Part shown: positions 1 to 6,900 of the stretch, one piece after another
How positions within the stretch are numbered: the first letter of the stretch is position 1
Layout of the letters: each line of letters starts with the position of its first letter
Source of the DNA: JBBAAS01 sp041658125
GTDB taxonomy: Bacteria > Patescibacteriota > Microgenomatia > UBA12405
Assembly (NCBI GenBank): GCA_041658125.1
Contig: JBBAAS010000018.1
Location: 1 to 13,087, forward strand
Direction of reading: 5' to 3'
Length of the DNA stretch: 13,087 nucleotides
Position numbers and translations under genes: made by a program
The notes under the pieces: model-generated
Database searches by the model: none
What the model was told of the DNA's origin: nothing
What the model saw: the letters and a program-made list of their open reading frames with translations, nothing else

Positions 1-1
1 T

Positions 2-178
2 CAGCGACAAGTTAGAATTTGTGTGAGGCAGGCATCGGGAACTGTTACTTCAGATTACGATGTTCCAGATTATGTTGTCGCGCTGAAAGATGCGGCAGAA
101 AACAAAGATGTGGTACCTCAAGCTACAAGAAGACCATCTGGGGTGAGACGGAAAGAGGCGAGAAGATATGGTCAGTGA
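2..178 (+). CDS. Unidentified protein, C-terminal fragment (5' end outside window)
   Basis: This is an open frame of 58 codons running in from the left edge and closed by TGA at 176-178. The other two plus frames hit stops within the first 30 bases, and this frame has the G-rich first codon positions expected of coding DNA (runs of GTT, GAT, GCG, GCA, GAA). The visible tail has an acidic, valine-rich middle (SDYDVPDYVVALKDAAENKD) and a strongly basic end (RRPSGVRRKEARRYGQ), which could bind nucleic acid or be a disordered tail. I do not recognise the family. It ends two bases before the stop codon of the convergent L,D-transpeptidase gene, which fits the tight packing elsewhere and supports a real gene end. 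No start or promoter is visible. Confidence 0.5.
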   Translation, partial: QRQVRICVRQASGTVTSDYDVPDYVVALKDAAENKDVVPQATRRPSGVRRKEARRYGQ

Positions 179-180
179 GG

Positions 181-816
181 TTATTTTTGCGCGATGTATT
201 TGCCGTAGATAGTGATCGGGATGCCGACTTCGGCCCAGCCATAGAGTTGGGCGACTTCGCTGGTTTTCATATTAATACAACCATGAGACATAGGGGTACC
301 GAAATTGTTATGCCAGTATGTTCCGTGGAGGCTAAAACCCACTTGCTTTGCATATTTATCGTTATAAAAAAACATAATATATGGGACATTGGGTAGATAA
401 TAATAAGTACCCAGTTCTTTGGAACCACCGGACATTTTTTGGGAACGAATTTTGGTCCAAATAGCAAAGGTGCCAGTAGGAGTGCGATTCCAGGTTCCGG
501 AAGATATAAGAAACTTATAGAGGAGTTGGTTGTCTTGATAGGCTGTTAATGTTTGAGTAGTCAGATCAATCTCGATGCGTTTATTGGACGGAGTCTCGTC
601 ACCTAAAACAGGTTGATTTAGGGGAGGTTGCAGATAAGGGGGAATCTTTTGATTGTTAAAGTATGCGATTTTGGCATTGGGGTCAAAGCTTTCGGCGAGA
701 TTATTAGGATTGATTGGATTTTGGAAAGACAAAAGGGGTGGAAGAAATTTTTGCCAGAGAATGGCACTTCCAAGAATGGCTGCAAAAAAGGCGAGAAGAT
801 AAAGTTTGCTTTTCAT
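181..816 (-). CDS. L,D-transpeptidase (YkuD domain), membrane-anchored
   Basis: Cell-wall enzyme of the YkuD family. These use a catalytic cysteine to make 3-3 peptidoglycan cross-links or attach proteins to the wall, outside the membrane. The 211-residue protein has a hydrophobic N-terminal signal anchor (about residues 5-21), a proline/asparagine-rich linker (about 25-75) and a YkuD domain (about 80-207). The active site is clear: His164 in SLHGTYWHNN, then SHGCINM with Ser177, His178, Gly179 and Cys180. The domain begins with the usual strand IEIDLTTQTLTAYQDNQLLY followed by SSGTWNRTPTGTF. No peptidoglycan-binding or LysM domain is present, so this is a minimal version. No Shine-Dalgarno sequence precedes the ATG. 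A weak TG-T-TACCTT element lies six bases upstream, but I do not call it a promoter. The substrate is not known from sequence. Confidence 0.93.
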   Translation of the reverse strand: MKSKLYLLAFFAAILGSAILWQKFLPPLLSFQNPINPNNLAESFDPNAKIAYFNNQKIPPYLQPPLNQPVLGDETPSNKRIEIDLTTQTLTAYQDNQLLYKFLISSGTWNRTPTGTFAIWTKIRSQKMSGGSKELGTYYYLPNVPYIMFFYNDKYAKQVGFSLHGTYWHNNFGTPMSHGCINMKTSEVAQLYGWAEVGIPITIYGKYIAQK

Positions 817-877
817 TATTTAAAGGTAACATAAGAAAGCTAATAATAAAACGGATGGGAAGAGGCGACGGATGCTT

Positions 878-886
878 TGGTATAAT
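878..886 (+). promoter_or_regulatory. Extended -10 promoter for tRNA-Val (and probably lepB)
   Basis: TG at 878-879, one spacer base, then a perfect TATAAT at 881-886. No convincing -35 box lies 16-18 bp upstream, as is common for extended -10 promoters. Initiation would be expected near 893, leaving only a few bases before the mature tRNA 5' end at 897. lepB starts 27 bp after the tRNA with no visible terminator between, so readthrough into lepB is likely. Confidence 0.7.
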
Positions 887-896
887 CATGGTGTTT

Positions 897-968
897 GGCT
901 GCTTGGCTCAGTGGTAGAGCGTTCCATTCACATTGGAAAGGTCAGAGGTTCGATCCCTCTAGCGGCCA
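897..968 (+). tRNA. tRNA-Val (anticodon CAC)
   Basis: A complete cloverleaf folds by hand. The acceptor stem is GGCTGCT (897-903) with AGCGGCC (961-967), with one G-U pair at the fourth position. The D stem is GCTC/GAGC around AGTGGTA. The anticodon stem is TTCCA/TGGAA with loop TTCACAT, giving anticodon CAC at 929-931, which reads GUG (valine). The variable loop is AGGTC, and the T stem AGAGG/CCTCT encloses TTCGATC. The discriminator is A968, as expected for valine. The 3' CCA is not encoded (the sequence continues with CT), so it must be added by a nucleotidyltransferase. An extended -10 promoter lies just upstream. Confidence 0.95.
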
Positions 969-995
969 CTTCGGTTTAGGTGTATTCTTATCGGT

Positions 996-1586
996 ATGCA
1001 AAATCATCAAGATAGAAAAGACAGGGGTGGAATTGGAGGAATAATTTTAGAGTTTATCCAGTCGATTGTTTTGGCCGGGTCGGTTTTTGTGCTGGTGTAT
1101 TTATTTGTTGCCCAGCCAAATGAAGTAAAAGGTAATTCGATGGTCCCCAACTTTACTGATGGAGAATATTTGTTAACTGATAAGTTGTCTTATCAATTGA
1201 GATCACCCGAGAGAGGAGAAGTGGTGGTTTTTAAAGCGCCGCCGTCCGAGCCGTGTGCTGAGGATGAGTGCGAATATATTAAGAGAATAATAGGAATTCC
1301 GGGTGATAGAGTGATGGTAAAGAATGGCCAAATTTATTTAAACGGAACATTATTGGATCAAAAATTTATTCCGAGTGATTTTGTGACTGAAGCTGGAAGT
1401 TATAGTACGGAAGGAATGGGAAAAACTATTCCGGCGGGTCAATATTTATGTTTGGGAGATAACAGGATGCATTCTAGGGATGGCAGAGAGTTTGGCCCAA
1501 TTGAAAAGGAAGCAATAGTCGGAAGAGCATTTTTTAAATATTGGCCACTGAAATCGGTTGGATTAGTTTCGGCGGTAAAAATTTAG
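996..1586 (+). CDS. lepB: Signal peptidase I
   Basis: Membrane serine protease (S26 family) that removes signal peptides from exported proteins using a Ser/Lys dyad. The 196-residue protein has one N-terminal membrane segment (about residues 15-39), then the box with the nucleophile, GNSMVPNF (Ser48). The general-base region is YIKRIIGIPGDRV (Lys96), and the C-terminal box GDNRMHSRDGREFGP lies at about 154-168. All conserved boxes are present, and the size fits the short Gram-positive-like type. The start is ATG at 996. An AGGTG at 978-982 is too far away to be a strong ribosome-binding site. The gene lies 27 bp behind tRNA-Val and probably shares its promoter. Its TAG stop overlaps the TAA stop of convergent parB by three bases at 1584-1585 and neighbours, so the two genes share four bases. 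Confidence 0.96.
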   Translation: MQNHQDRKDRGGIGGIILEFIQSIVLAGSVFVLVYLFVAQPNEVKGNSMVPNFTDGEYLLTDKLSYQLRSPERGEVVVFKAPPSEPCAEDECEYIKRIIGIPGDRVMVKNGQIYLNGTLLDQKFIPSDFVTEAGSYSTEGMGKTIPAGQYLCLGDNRMHSRDGREFGPIEKEAIVGRAFFKYWPLKSVGLVSAVKI

Positions 1587-2431
1587 TTTTCAATTTTGGG
1601 TAGGTCCTTATGGCAGAGTTGTTCGTAGAGTGATTTGAGTCCGTCGAAGCGTTGTTCAATTGGGCCACGGAATTGAAAAGTTATTTTGGTAAGAATATTA
1701 GTTTGAATTATTTTTACCTTGGTGGTTTTGTTTTTAAAAATAGATTCGAAGTCAGAGCCGATGTTGTCGAGGTTTGATTTAAGAAATTGGGGAATGGTTT
1801 CTTTAGTAATCGGAACAGTCCCTTCTTCGATTTTTTTGCGCATACGGCGGGCAATTTCTTCTGCCCGACGAACAGAGGCCTTTTCCTTGAGAACAATTTT
1901 GTAAGCTTCGATCATTAACCGGGTGTCGCCGATACCGGAGAGGGCTCTGGCGTGGCCTTCAGTGATGAGAGCGGAAAGTAGGCCATCTTTGATGGCGTCA
2001 GGAAGAGTAAGAAGCTTGAGGACATTGATAACATAAGGAATGCTTTTGCTAATTTTTTTAGCGATAGTTTGGTTGTCAAATTTAAATTCTTCTCTAAGGC
2101 GGAGAAAGGCTTTGGCCCTTTCGATGGCATTAAGGTCACTTCTTTGAACGTTTTCAACAATGGCTATTTCGAGCATTTGTTGGGGAGAGGTTTCTTTGAC
2201 AATAGCCGGAACATAGGCTAATTTGAGAATTCTGGCGGCACGCCAACGACGTTCTCCGGCGATGATTTGATAGCCGGCGGGGGTTTTGGCAACAAGGAGA
2301 GGTTCGATAATGCCGTGTTCACGGATTGATTCAACCAGTTCTTCTACGGATTCGGCGCTGATAACACCCCGAGGTTGAAGAGGGTTGGGTTCGAGTTGGT
2401 TAGTAGCAATTTGAGTAACCTGTTTATCCAC
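1583..2431 (-). CDS. parB: Chromosome-partitioning protein ParB (ParB/Spo0J/Noc family)
   Basis: CTP-dependent DNA clamp that loads at parS sites and spreads, helping segregate the origin region. The 282-residue protein has an N-terminal ParB/Srx-like domain: NPLQPR (about 16-21), the CTP-binding box GERRWRAA (59-66) and ENVQRSDLNAIERA (93-106). A helix-turn-helix region follows (about 117-145, FDNQTIAKKISKSIPYVINV), then a C-terminal segment resembling the family's dimerisation region. The start is GTG at 2431: an in-frame TAA lies four codons upstream, so the gene cannot begin earlier at any usual start codon. It follows rpmA by 50 bp without a clear terminator and is probably co-transcribed. 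No parA is present in the window. A perfect DnaA-box sequence covers its start codon. Confidence 0.95.
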   Translation of the reverse strand: MDKQVTQIATNQLEPNPLQPRGVISAESVEELVESIREHGIIEPLLVAKTPAGYQIIAGERRWRAARILKLAYVPAIVKETSPQQMLEIAIVENVQRSDLNAIERAKAFLRLREEFKFDNQTIAKKISKSIPYVINVLKLLTLPDAIKDGLLSALITEGHARALSGIGDTRLMIEAYKIVLKEKASVRRAEEIARRMRKKIEEGTVPITKETIPQFLKSNLDNIGSDFESIFKNKTTKVKIIQTNILTKITFQFRGPIEQRFDGLKSLYEQLCHKDLPKIEN

Positions 2432-2432
2432 A
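2424..2432 (+). promoter_or_regulatory. DnaA-box sequence over the parB start
   Basis: TTATCCACA at 2424-2432 matches the classical DnaA-binding consensus TTATNCACA exactly. Read on the minus strand it contains the GTG start of parB (GTG GAT AA). A second, degenerate match (AGTGGATCA, 7 of 9 in the opposite orientation) lies at 2475-2483. The perfect match is seen directly. A function in parB autoregulation or replication control is inference, since one box can occur by chance. Confidence 0.35.
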
Positions 2433-2481
2433 ACAACAGATTACTATGAAAACAGCTGTGAAAAAAGTAGGATAAAGTGGA

Positions 2482-2733
2482 TCAGGCCTTTATTACCGAA
2501 ACAAACCGTTTGCCAAATTTGGTGAAAAATTTGACGATTCCGGGACGAATAGCATAAATAGTGAAGTCTTTGCCGGTTAGGGTACCGACGTCAGAGTGAA
2601 ATTTACAACCGACCTGACGAACAATAATGTTGCCGACGGCGACTTTTTGATCACCAAAAAGTTTTAAACCGCGCCGTTGTCCGGGACGATTGGATTTTTG
2701 GTTAGTTTTTCCCTGTGATTTGGTATGTGCCAT
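2482..2733 (-). CDS. rpmA: 50S ribosomal protein L27
   Basis: Ribosomal protein of the large subunit whose N-terminal tail reaches the peptidyl-transferase centre. The 83 residues match the family throughout: MAH at the start, the basic tail, then GLKLFGDQKV, the signature GNIIVRQVGCKFH and GKDFTIYAIRPGIVKF. The length is close to the usual 85. There is no cleavable N-terminal extension of the kind found in Firmicutes, so the mature Met-Ala-His end is encoded directly. It begins three bases after the rplU stop, so translation is probably coupled. There is no Shine-Dalgarno sequence. The stop is TGA, which shows that TGA is not reassigned here. Confidence 0.97.
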   Translation of the reverse strand: MAHTKSQGKTNQKSNRPGQRRGLKLFGDQKVAVGNIIVRQVGCKFHSDVGTLTGKDFTIYAIRPGIVKFFTKFGKRFVSVIKA

Positions 2734-2736
2734 AGC

Positions 2737-3051
2737 TTAAAGATTAATTTTAGTAATTTTAATATCGGTTAATTGGGCGCGAAAGCCGATGGTTTTGTGA
2801 TAACGTGATTTGGCTTTGTATTTGTAAACTCTTAACTTGTCTCCTTGGTAATTTTTGACAATTTGATAATCAACGGACGCGTCTTTGATGGTAGGATTGC
2901 CAACGGCAACTTTTTTATCATCGACAGCAAGTAATACCTGGTCGCAGGTTTTTTCGTCTCCGTCTTTTAAGTTAAGGTTATCGACGGTAATAACATCGTT
3001 TTCGGCCACTTGATATTGGGTCCCGGAGATGGCAATTACGGCATATTTCAT
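2737..3051 (-). CDS. rplU: 50S ribosomal protein L21
   Basis: Large-subunit ribosomal protein that binds 23S rRNA. The 104-residue product has the family start MKYAVIAISGTQYQV, the VGNPTIKDASV strand near residue 50, and the basic signature KYKAKSRYHKTIGFRAQLT near the C-terminus. The length is normal. rplU-rpmA is the standard gene pair, but obgE, often third in this operon, is replaced here by parB. An extended -10 promoter lies directly in front in the 36-bp gap after rodA, so the ribosomal pair can be expressed independently of the upstream wall genes. The start codon lies eight bases from the -10 box. An AGG at 3053-3055 is the only ribosome-binding-like element and would barely fit in the transcript. 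Confidence 0.97.
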   Translation of the reverse strand: MKYAVIAISGTQYQVAENDVITVDNLNLKDGDEKTCDQVLLAVDDKKVAVGNPTIKDASVDYQIVKNYQGDKLRVYKYKAKSRYHKTIGFRAQLTDIKITKINL

Positions 3052-3059
3052 ACCTGGTG

Positions 3060-3068
3060 ATTATAACA
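3060..3068 (-). promoter_or_regulatory. Extended -10 promoter before rplU
   Basis: On the minus strand the gap between rodA and rplU reads TGTTATAAT, that is TG, one base and a perfect TATAAT (3065 to 3060). Only eight bases (CACCAGGT) separate it from the rplU ATG. With a usual start 6-8 bases after the -10 box, the mRNA would begin at or within a base or two of the start codon. No good -35 match is present at 16-18 bp spacing. Confidence 0.6.
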
Positions 3069-3087
3069 CGGGTTTATAATTTTGAAA

Positions 3088-4086
3088 TCAAGAAGAAAAA
3101 ATGACACCTAAAGAAAAAAGAAGAGTCATGATTGAAGAGCCACCGACTGAAAGAAACGGAAGGGGAATACCGGTAACCGGAAGAATGCCGATGTTCATAC
3201 TAATATTGACAAAGACCTGCATCCAAATTTGAAAAGCAATGCCCAGGGTGAAGAGAAATAAAGTTTTATTCGAAGTGGTTTGGTAGGCCTTGGCTAAGAG
3301 AGTTTTGATAAGAAGATAGTAGGCAAAAATGATTGAAGCAATGCCAATTAAGCCCATTTCTTCGGCGGTGGCGGCGAACATGAAGTCGGTATGTTTTTCC
3401 GGAAGAAAAAGAAGTTGACCCTGAGTCCCCTTTTTGTAACCCTTACCAAAAATACCGCCGGAACCGATAGCAATTTTTGATTGAATAACATTGTAGCCTT
3501 GACCAAGAGGGTCGGAGTTGGGATTAAGAAAATTGGTTATCCGTTGCCGTTGATAGTCGTGAAGTACTTTTGACCAAATAACCGGAGAAATAATAATACC
3601 AATGATAAGAGCGATGAGAGTTAATTTTTGGAGTTTTGAATTGTAAAGCAAGACAGGAACCATGAGAAAAAGTAAAGACATGGCACTGCCAAGGTCGGGT
3701 TGGCTGGCAACTAGCGCAACCGGGATGAGGTGAAGTAGCGGAGTTTCGGTGACAGAAAGGAAAAGCATTAACCAGGGCTTAACAAGTTCTGATGGCTGGA
3801 GTGAGAATGGCCCGATGTTGATCCAGCGATAAGATCCGCGGGTGATGTTGTTAAGCAGGGTTGGGATGGTGACAAAAATACAACAAAGAACAAAAATCAA
3901 CCATTTTTGTGAAGCAATTTGCTTGGGATTAATCTGGCGCCCGACAAAAAATAAAAAAATACCAATGGCCCAGGCGAGGATTTGTTTAAAAAGGAGGTTT
4001 GGGGCGAGAGAACTTAACATGAGAATGTTGACAAAAAAAAGAAGAAGGAGGCCGATGAAAATTGGAATTAGTTGACGACGAAACAT
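3088..4086 (-). CDS. rodA: Rod-shape-determining protein RodA (SEDS peptidoglycan polymerase)
   Basis: Multi-pass membrane glycosyltransferase that polymerises lipid II for side-wall growth, normally with a class B PBP. The 332-residue protein is hydrophobic throughout, with about ten predicted membrane helices. It carries the SEDS signatures: RGSYRWINIGPFSLQPSELVK (83-103), QPDLGSA (129-135), AIGSGGIFGKGYKKGTQGQ (206-224), LPEKHTDFMFA with the probable catalytic Asp234, and PVTGIPLPFLSVGGSS (303-318). The GIFGKGYKKGTQ segment and HTDF favour RodA over FtsW, and a separate FtsW is present in the window. It is slightly shorter than typical (about 370) because the C-terminus stops right after the last helix. 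It starts three bases after the ileS stop and is probably co-transcribed with it. No mreBCD or PBP2 gene is adjacent. Confidence 0.93.
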   Translation of the reverse strand: MFRRQLIPIFIGLLLLFFVNILMLSSLAPNLLFKQILAWAIGIFLFFVGRQINPKQIASQKWLIFVLCCIFVTIPTLLNNITRGSYRWINIGPFSLQPSELVKPWLMLFLSVTETPLLHLIPVALVASQPDLGSAMSLLFLMVPVLLYNSKLQKLTLIALIIGIIISPVIWSKVLHDYQRQRITNFLNPNSDPLGQGYNVIQSKIAIGSGGIFGKGYKKGTQGQLLFLPEKHTDFMFAATAEEMGLIGIASIIFAYYLLIKTLLAKAYQTTSNKTLFLFTLGIAFQIWMQVFVNISMNIGILPVTGIPLPFLSVGGSSIMTLLFSLGVIFSS

Positions 4087-4089
4087 AAA

Positions 4090-6900
4090 TTAAACTTTTT
4101 CAACGTGAAGATCGGTGGAAGTTTTGATGCCGGTGGCCACTGTTTTTTTGAGAATATCTGATTCAAATTCTTTTGGCCAAGAGGGAGCAAAGATGATAAT
4201 TTTATCTTTTAAATCCAATTGGTTTTCTTTTCTAAGACTTTGAATTTGTCGGATTAAATCACGGGAATCACCTTCAGCTTTTAGTTTTGGAGTTAAGTTG
4301 GTGTCAAGAGTTATGGTCAAATTATTGTCTGATTTAACTATTTCAATGGTTTTAATATTAATTTCGTTTTTAATTATTTCCAACAGTTCGTTGCTTAAGT
4401 CTAATTTTTGATTGGTAGAAATAGTTAATTTGGCTAATGGCTGACGAGTGCTAATTTGATTAGTTTTTCGAAGCATATTCCCCTGTTCGCAAATTTCCTG
4501 AACTAATTTCATATCTGAATTTAGTTTTTGGTCATATTTGTTATTACGTGGATAGGAAGATAAATGGATTGATTCCGGAGCTTTTGGATTAAATGGAATA
4601 ACTAAACTTTGCCAAAAGTATTCAGTAATAAACGGAATTATCGGCGCGGTGGCCAAACTGAATTGAACTAAAACTTGCCAAAGTGTTTGTAACGCTTCTT
4701 TATCACCGGTAGCAAAACGATCACGTGATTGGCGGATAAACCAGCGAGAAAGATCATTAACGAATGGTTCAATTAGCCTCGTAGCATTAGGAATATTGTA
4801 TTTTTCCAACTCACTACTGATGTTGTTAATCAAATCGTCAGTTTGATTTTGGATCCATTGATCAAGAATATTTGTTGATGTTTGTTGCTCTAGCTTTGGA
4901 GTAAAGTTATAGAGATTGGCGTAGGTTACAAAATATTTAAACGAATTCCAAAGCGGCAATAAAATATTTTTGACTTTTTCTTCAAATTCCTTTTCGTCAA
5001 TATTAATATTTTCGCCTAACATTACGACACTTCCCATTAGATATAAACGATAAGCGTCGCCGCCATATTTTTGGATAACCATTTTTGGATCGGGATAATT
5101 TTTGTAAAGTTTGCTCATTTTTCGACCATCGGTACCCATGATGACGCCGGTAACAATACAATTTTGAAATGATTCTGATTGAAATAAGGAGTTAGATAAG
5201 ACGTGAAGGGTGTAAAACCAACCTCTGGTTTGGCCAATATATTCGACGATGTAATCAGAAGGAAATTCTTTTTTAAACCGGTCTTTGTTTTCAAAGGGGT
5301 AATGACGTTCAGCAAAAGGCATAGAACCGGACTCAAACCAGCAGTCTAGAACTTCGGGAATTCGGTGAACGGTCTTGCCGCATTTATCGCATTTAATAAC
5401 TACTTCATCAATATCGGGTTTGTGAAGATTGGTGATTTTTTGGCCGGATTTGGATTCCAGCTCAGCAATGGAATTGGGAACAAATCTAAAACCGCAGTCA
5501 CACTCCCAAACCGGAATAGGAGAGGCCCAGTAACGGGATCGGGAAAGACACCAGTCAGGGGCAGTTTCAATCCCCTGCCCAAAACGACCATTTTTTATGT
5601 GTTCCGGAACCCAATTAATTTTTTGATTGGTTTGTTTCATGCTGTCTTTTATGGACTGGACATTTAAATACCAGGCAGTTTGAGATTTGTAAATTAAAGG
5701 GGTGCCACAACGATAACAAAAAGGATAGTTGTGGGTGATTTTTTCTTCCTTAAAAATTAAATTTCTGGTTTTTAAATCTTCGATAACAAGCGGATCAGCT
5801 TTTTTGACAAAAAGATTGGCAAACGGAGTAACTTTTTCAACTATTTTGCCCTCATCATCGACATGATCTATGATTGATAATTTGTTTTCTTTACCAAAGT
5901 TATAATCATCTTCACCAAAACCGGGGGCGACATGAACTATTCCGGTCCCTTCGGTCATGGAAACAAAATCAGCGTGATAAATTTTATAGTCGGTTGGGGT
6001 TACTTCAAAAAAACCATAAAGAGGTTCGTATGAAAGGCCGACTAATTCCTGTCCCTTAAATTCTTTAATGGTTTGAAAATCTTGACCAGAAAGAACGGTG
6101 TCGAGCCTGGTTTTGGCGAGAATAACATTTTCGTTTTTAACTGAAATTTCAACATAGATTTCGTTTTTGTTGACGGCTAAGGCTAAATTTCCCGGAAGTG
6201 TCCATGGGGTTGTGGTCCAGGCAAGGATGTAAGCGTTTCTGCTTTTTAATTTAAATTTAATGGAAATGGCCGGATCTTCAACTTCTTTGTAGGAATTATC
6301 CATGGCAATTTCAAAATTCGAGAGTGGGGTACCACAGCGTGGGCAATAAAGAGAAATACGGCGCCCTTTGTAAATTAATCCTTTTTTATAAAGTTCAGAA
6401 AAAGCCCACATTACTGATTCCATATAATTTAGATCCATGGTTTTGTAGGCGTGTTCTATATCAACCCAACGGCCAATATGATCAATATACCAAGGCCATT
6501 CCTGAGAAACATTTTGAACATAGGAATAACACTCATCAATATATTTGCGAATACCAATTTGTTCAATATCTTTTTTTGATTTTAAGCCGAGCCTTTCTTC
6601 AACTTTATTTTCAGCCGGAAGACCATGGCAATCCCATCCCCAAACCCTTTTAACCTTTTTACCTTTCATTGTCCAATAGCGAGGGATAACGTCTTTGGCG
6701 ATAGAGGGAAGCAGGGATCCGTGATGAGGAGAGCCGGTAATAAACGGAGGTCCGTCATAAAAAGTATAAGTGTTGTCAGCGGATCGTTCCTCTACAGATT
6801 TTTCAAAAATTTTTCGATCTTTCCAAAATTTGATTATTTCCTCTTCAAGAGCCGGTAAGTTTAGGTTTTGAGGAAGAGCCGGGAATTTTTTGACGGACAT
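4090..6900 (-). CDS. ileS: Isoleucyl-tRNA synthetase
   Basis: Class I aminoacyl-tRNA synthetase charging tRNA-Ile in the cytoplasm, with hydrolytic editing of valine. Of 936 residues, the Rossmann fold begins with TFYDGPPFITGSPHHGS; the HIGH motif appears as HHGS (59-62). GWDCHGLPAEN follows at 88-98. The CP1 editing domain (about 185-400) contains AWTTTPWTLPGN (227-238) and GTGIVHVAPGFGEDDYN (318-334). The KMSKS motif appears as KMSKL (594-598), followed by YKNYPDP. Cysteine pairs C186/C189, C395/C398, C467/C469 and C504/C507 could bind zinc. The KNYPDP and GWDCHGLP style resembles the archaeal/eukaryotic-type (IleS2) enzyme, known for lower mupirocin sensitivity; this subtype is inference. 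The C-terminus ends without the zinc finger of the classical bacterial type. The gene lies 32 bp after ftsZ and 3 bp before rodA. Confidence 0.96.
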   Translation of the reverse strand: MSVKKFPALPQNLNLPALEEEIIKFWKDRKIFEKSVEERSADNTYTFYDGPPFITGSPHHGSLLPSIAKDVIPRYWTMKGKKVKRVWGWDCHGLPAENKVEERLGLKSKKDIEQIGIRKYIDECYSYVQNVSQEWPWYIDHIGRWVDIEHAYKTMDLNYMESVMWAFSELYKKGLIYKGRRISLYCPRCGTPLSNFEIAMDNSYKEVEDPAISIKFKLKSRNAYILAWTTTPWTLPGNLALAVNKNEIYVEISVKNENVILAKTRLDTVLSGQDFQTIKEFKGQELVGLSYEPLYGFFEVTPTDYKIYHADFVSMTEGTGIVHVAPGFGEDDYNFGKENKLSIIDHVDDEGKIVEKVTPFANLFVKKADPLVIEDLKTRNLIFKEEKITHNYPFCYRCGTPLIYKSQTAWYLNVQSIKDSMKQTNQKINWVPEHIKNGRFGQGIETAPDWCLSRSRYWASPIPVWECDCGFRFVPNSIAELESKSGQKITNLHKPDIDEVVIKCDKCGKTVHRIPEVLDCWFESGSMPFAERHYPFENKDRFKKEFPSDYIVEYIGQTRGWFYTLHVLSNSLFQSESFQNCIVTGVIMGTDGRKMSKLYKNYPDPKMVIQKYGGDAYRLYLMGSVVMLGENINIDEKEFEEKVKNILLPLWNSFKYFVTYANLYNFTPKLEQQTSTNILDQWIQNQTDDLINNISSELEKYNIPNATRLIEPFVNDLSRWFIRQSRDRFATGDKEALQTLWQVLVQFSLATAPIIPFITEYFWQSLVIPFNPKAPESIHLSSYPRNNKYDQKLNSDMKLVQEICEQGNMLRKTNQISTRQPLAKLTISTNQKLDLSNELLEIIKNEINIKTIEIVKSDNNLTITLDTNLTPKLKAEGDSRDLIRQIQSLRKENQLDLKDKIIIFAPSWPKEFESDILKKTVATGIKTSTDLHVEKV

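Noticed and set aside
19..396. Plus-strand open frame of 125 codons at the left end
   Set aside because: It runs antisense through the well-supported L,D-transpeptidase gene and gives a low-complexity, Cys/Arg-rich product without family features.
817..896. Promoter for the L,D-transpeptidase gene in the divergent gap
   Set aside because: TGTTACCTT six bases before the ATG has the right geometry, but the hexamer matches TATAAT at only three positions and no -35 box is present.
2452..2481. Terminator after rpmA (run of Ts on the minus strand)
   Set aside because: The T run after the stop is not preceded by a stable stem, and the nearby ACAGCTGT palindrome is after the Ts, so readthrough into parB seems more likely.
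2424..2483. Replication origin at the rpmA-parB gap
   Set aside because: There is just one perfect DnaA box, no cluster, no AT-rich unwinding region and no dnaA/dnaN nearby.
4720..4729. Palindrome ATCACGTGAT inside ileS, containing the TCACGTGA core of parS
   Set aside because: Only the eight-base core matches; the flanking four bases on each side do not match the parS consensus (TGTT...AACA). It lies in a conserved coding region, and a single such core is expected by chance fairly often.
5365..5667. 100-codon open frame opposite ileS, and similar frames opposite ftsZ, murG and the ATP-grasp gene
   Set aside because: These are antisense shadows of strongly conserved genes; none has a plausible start context or a recognisable product.
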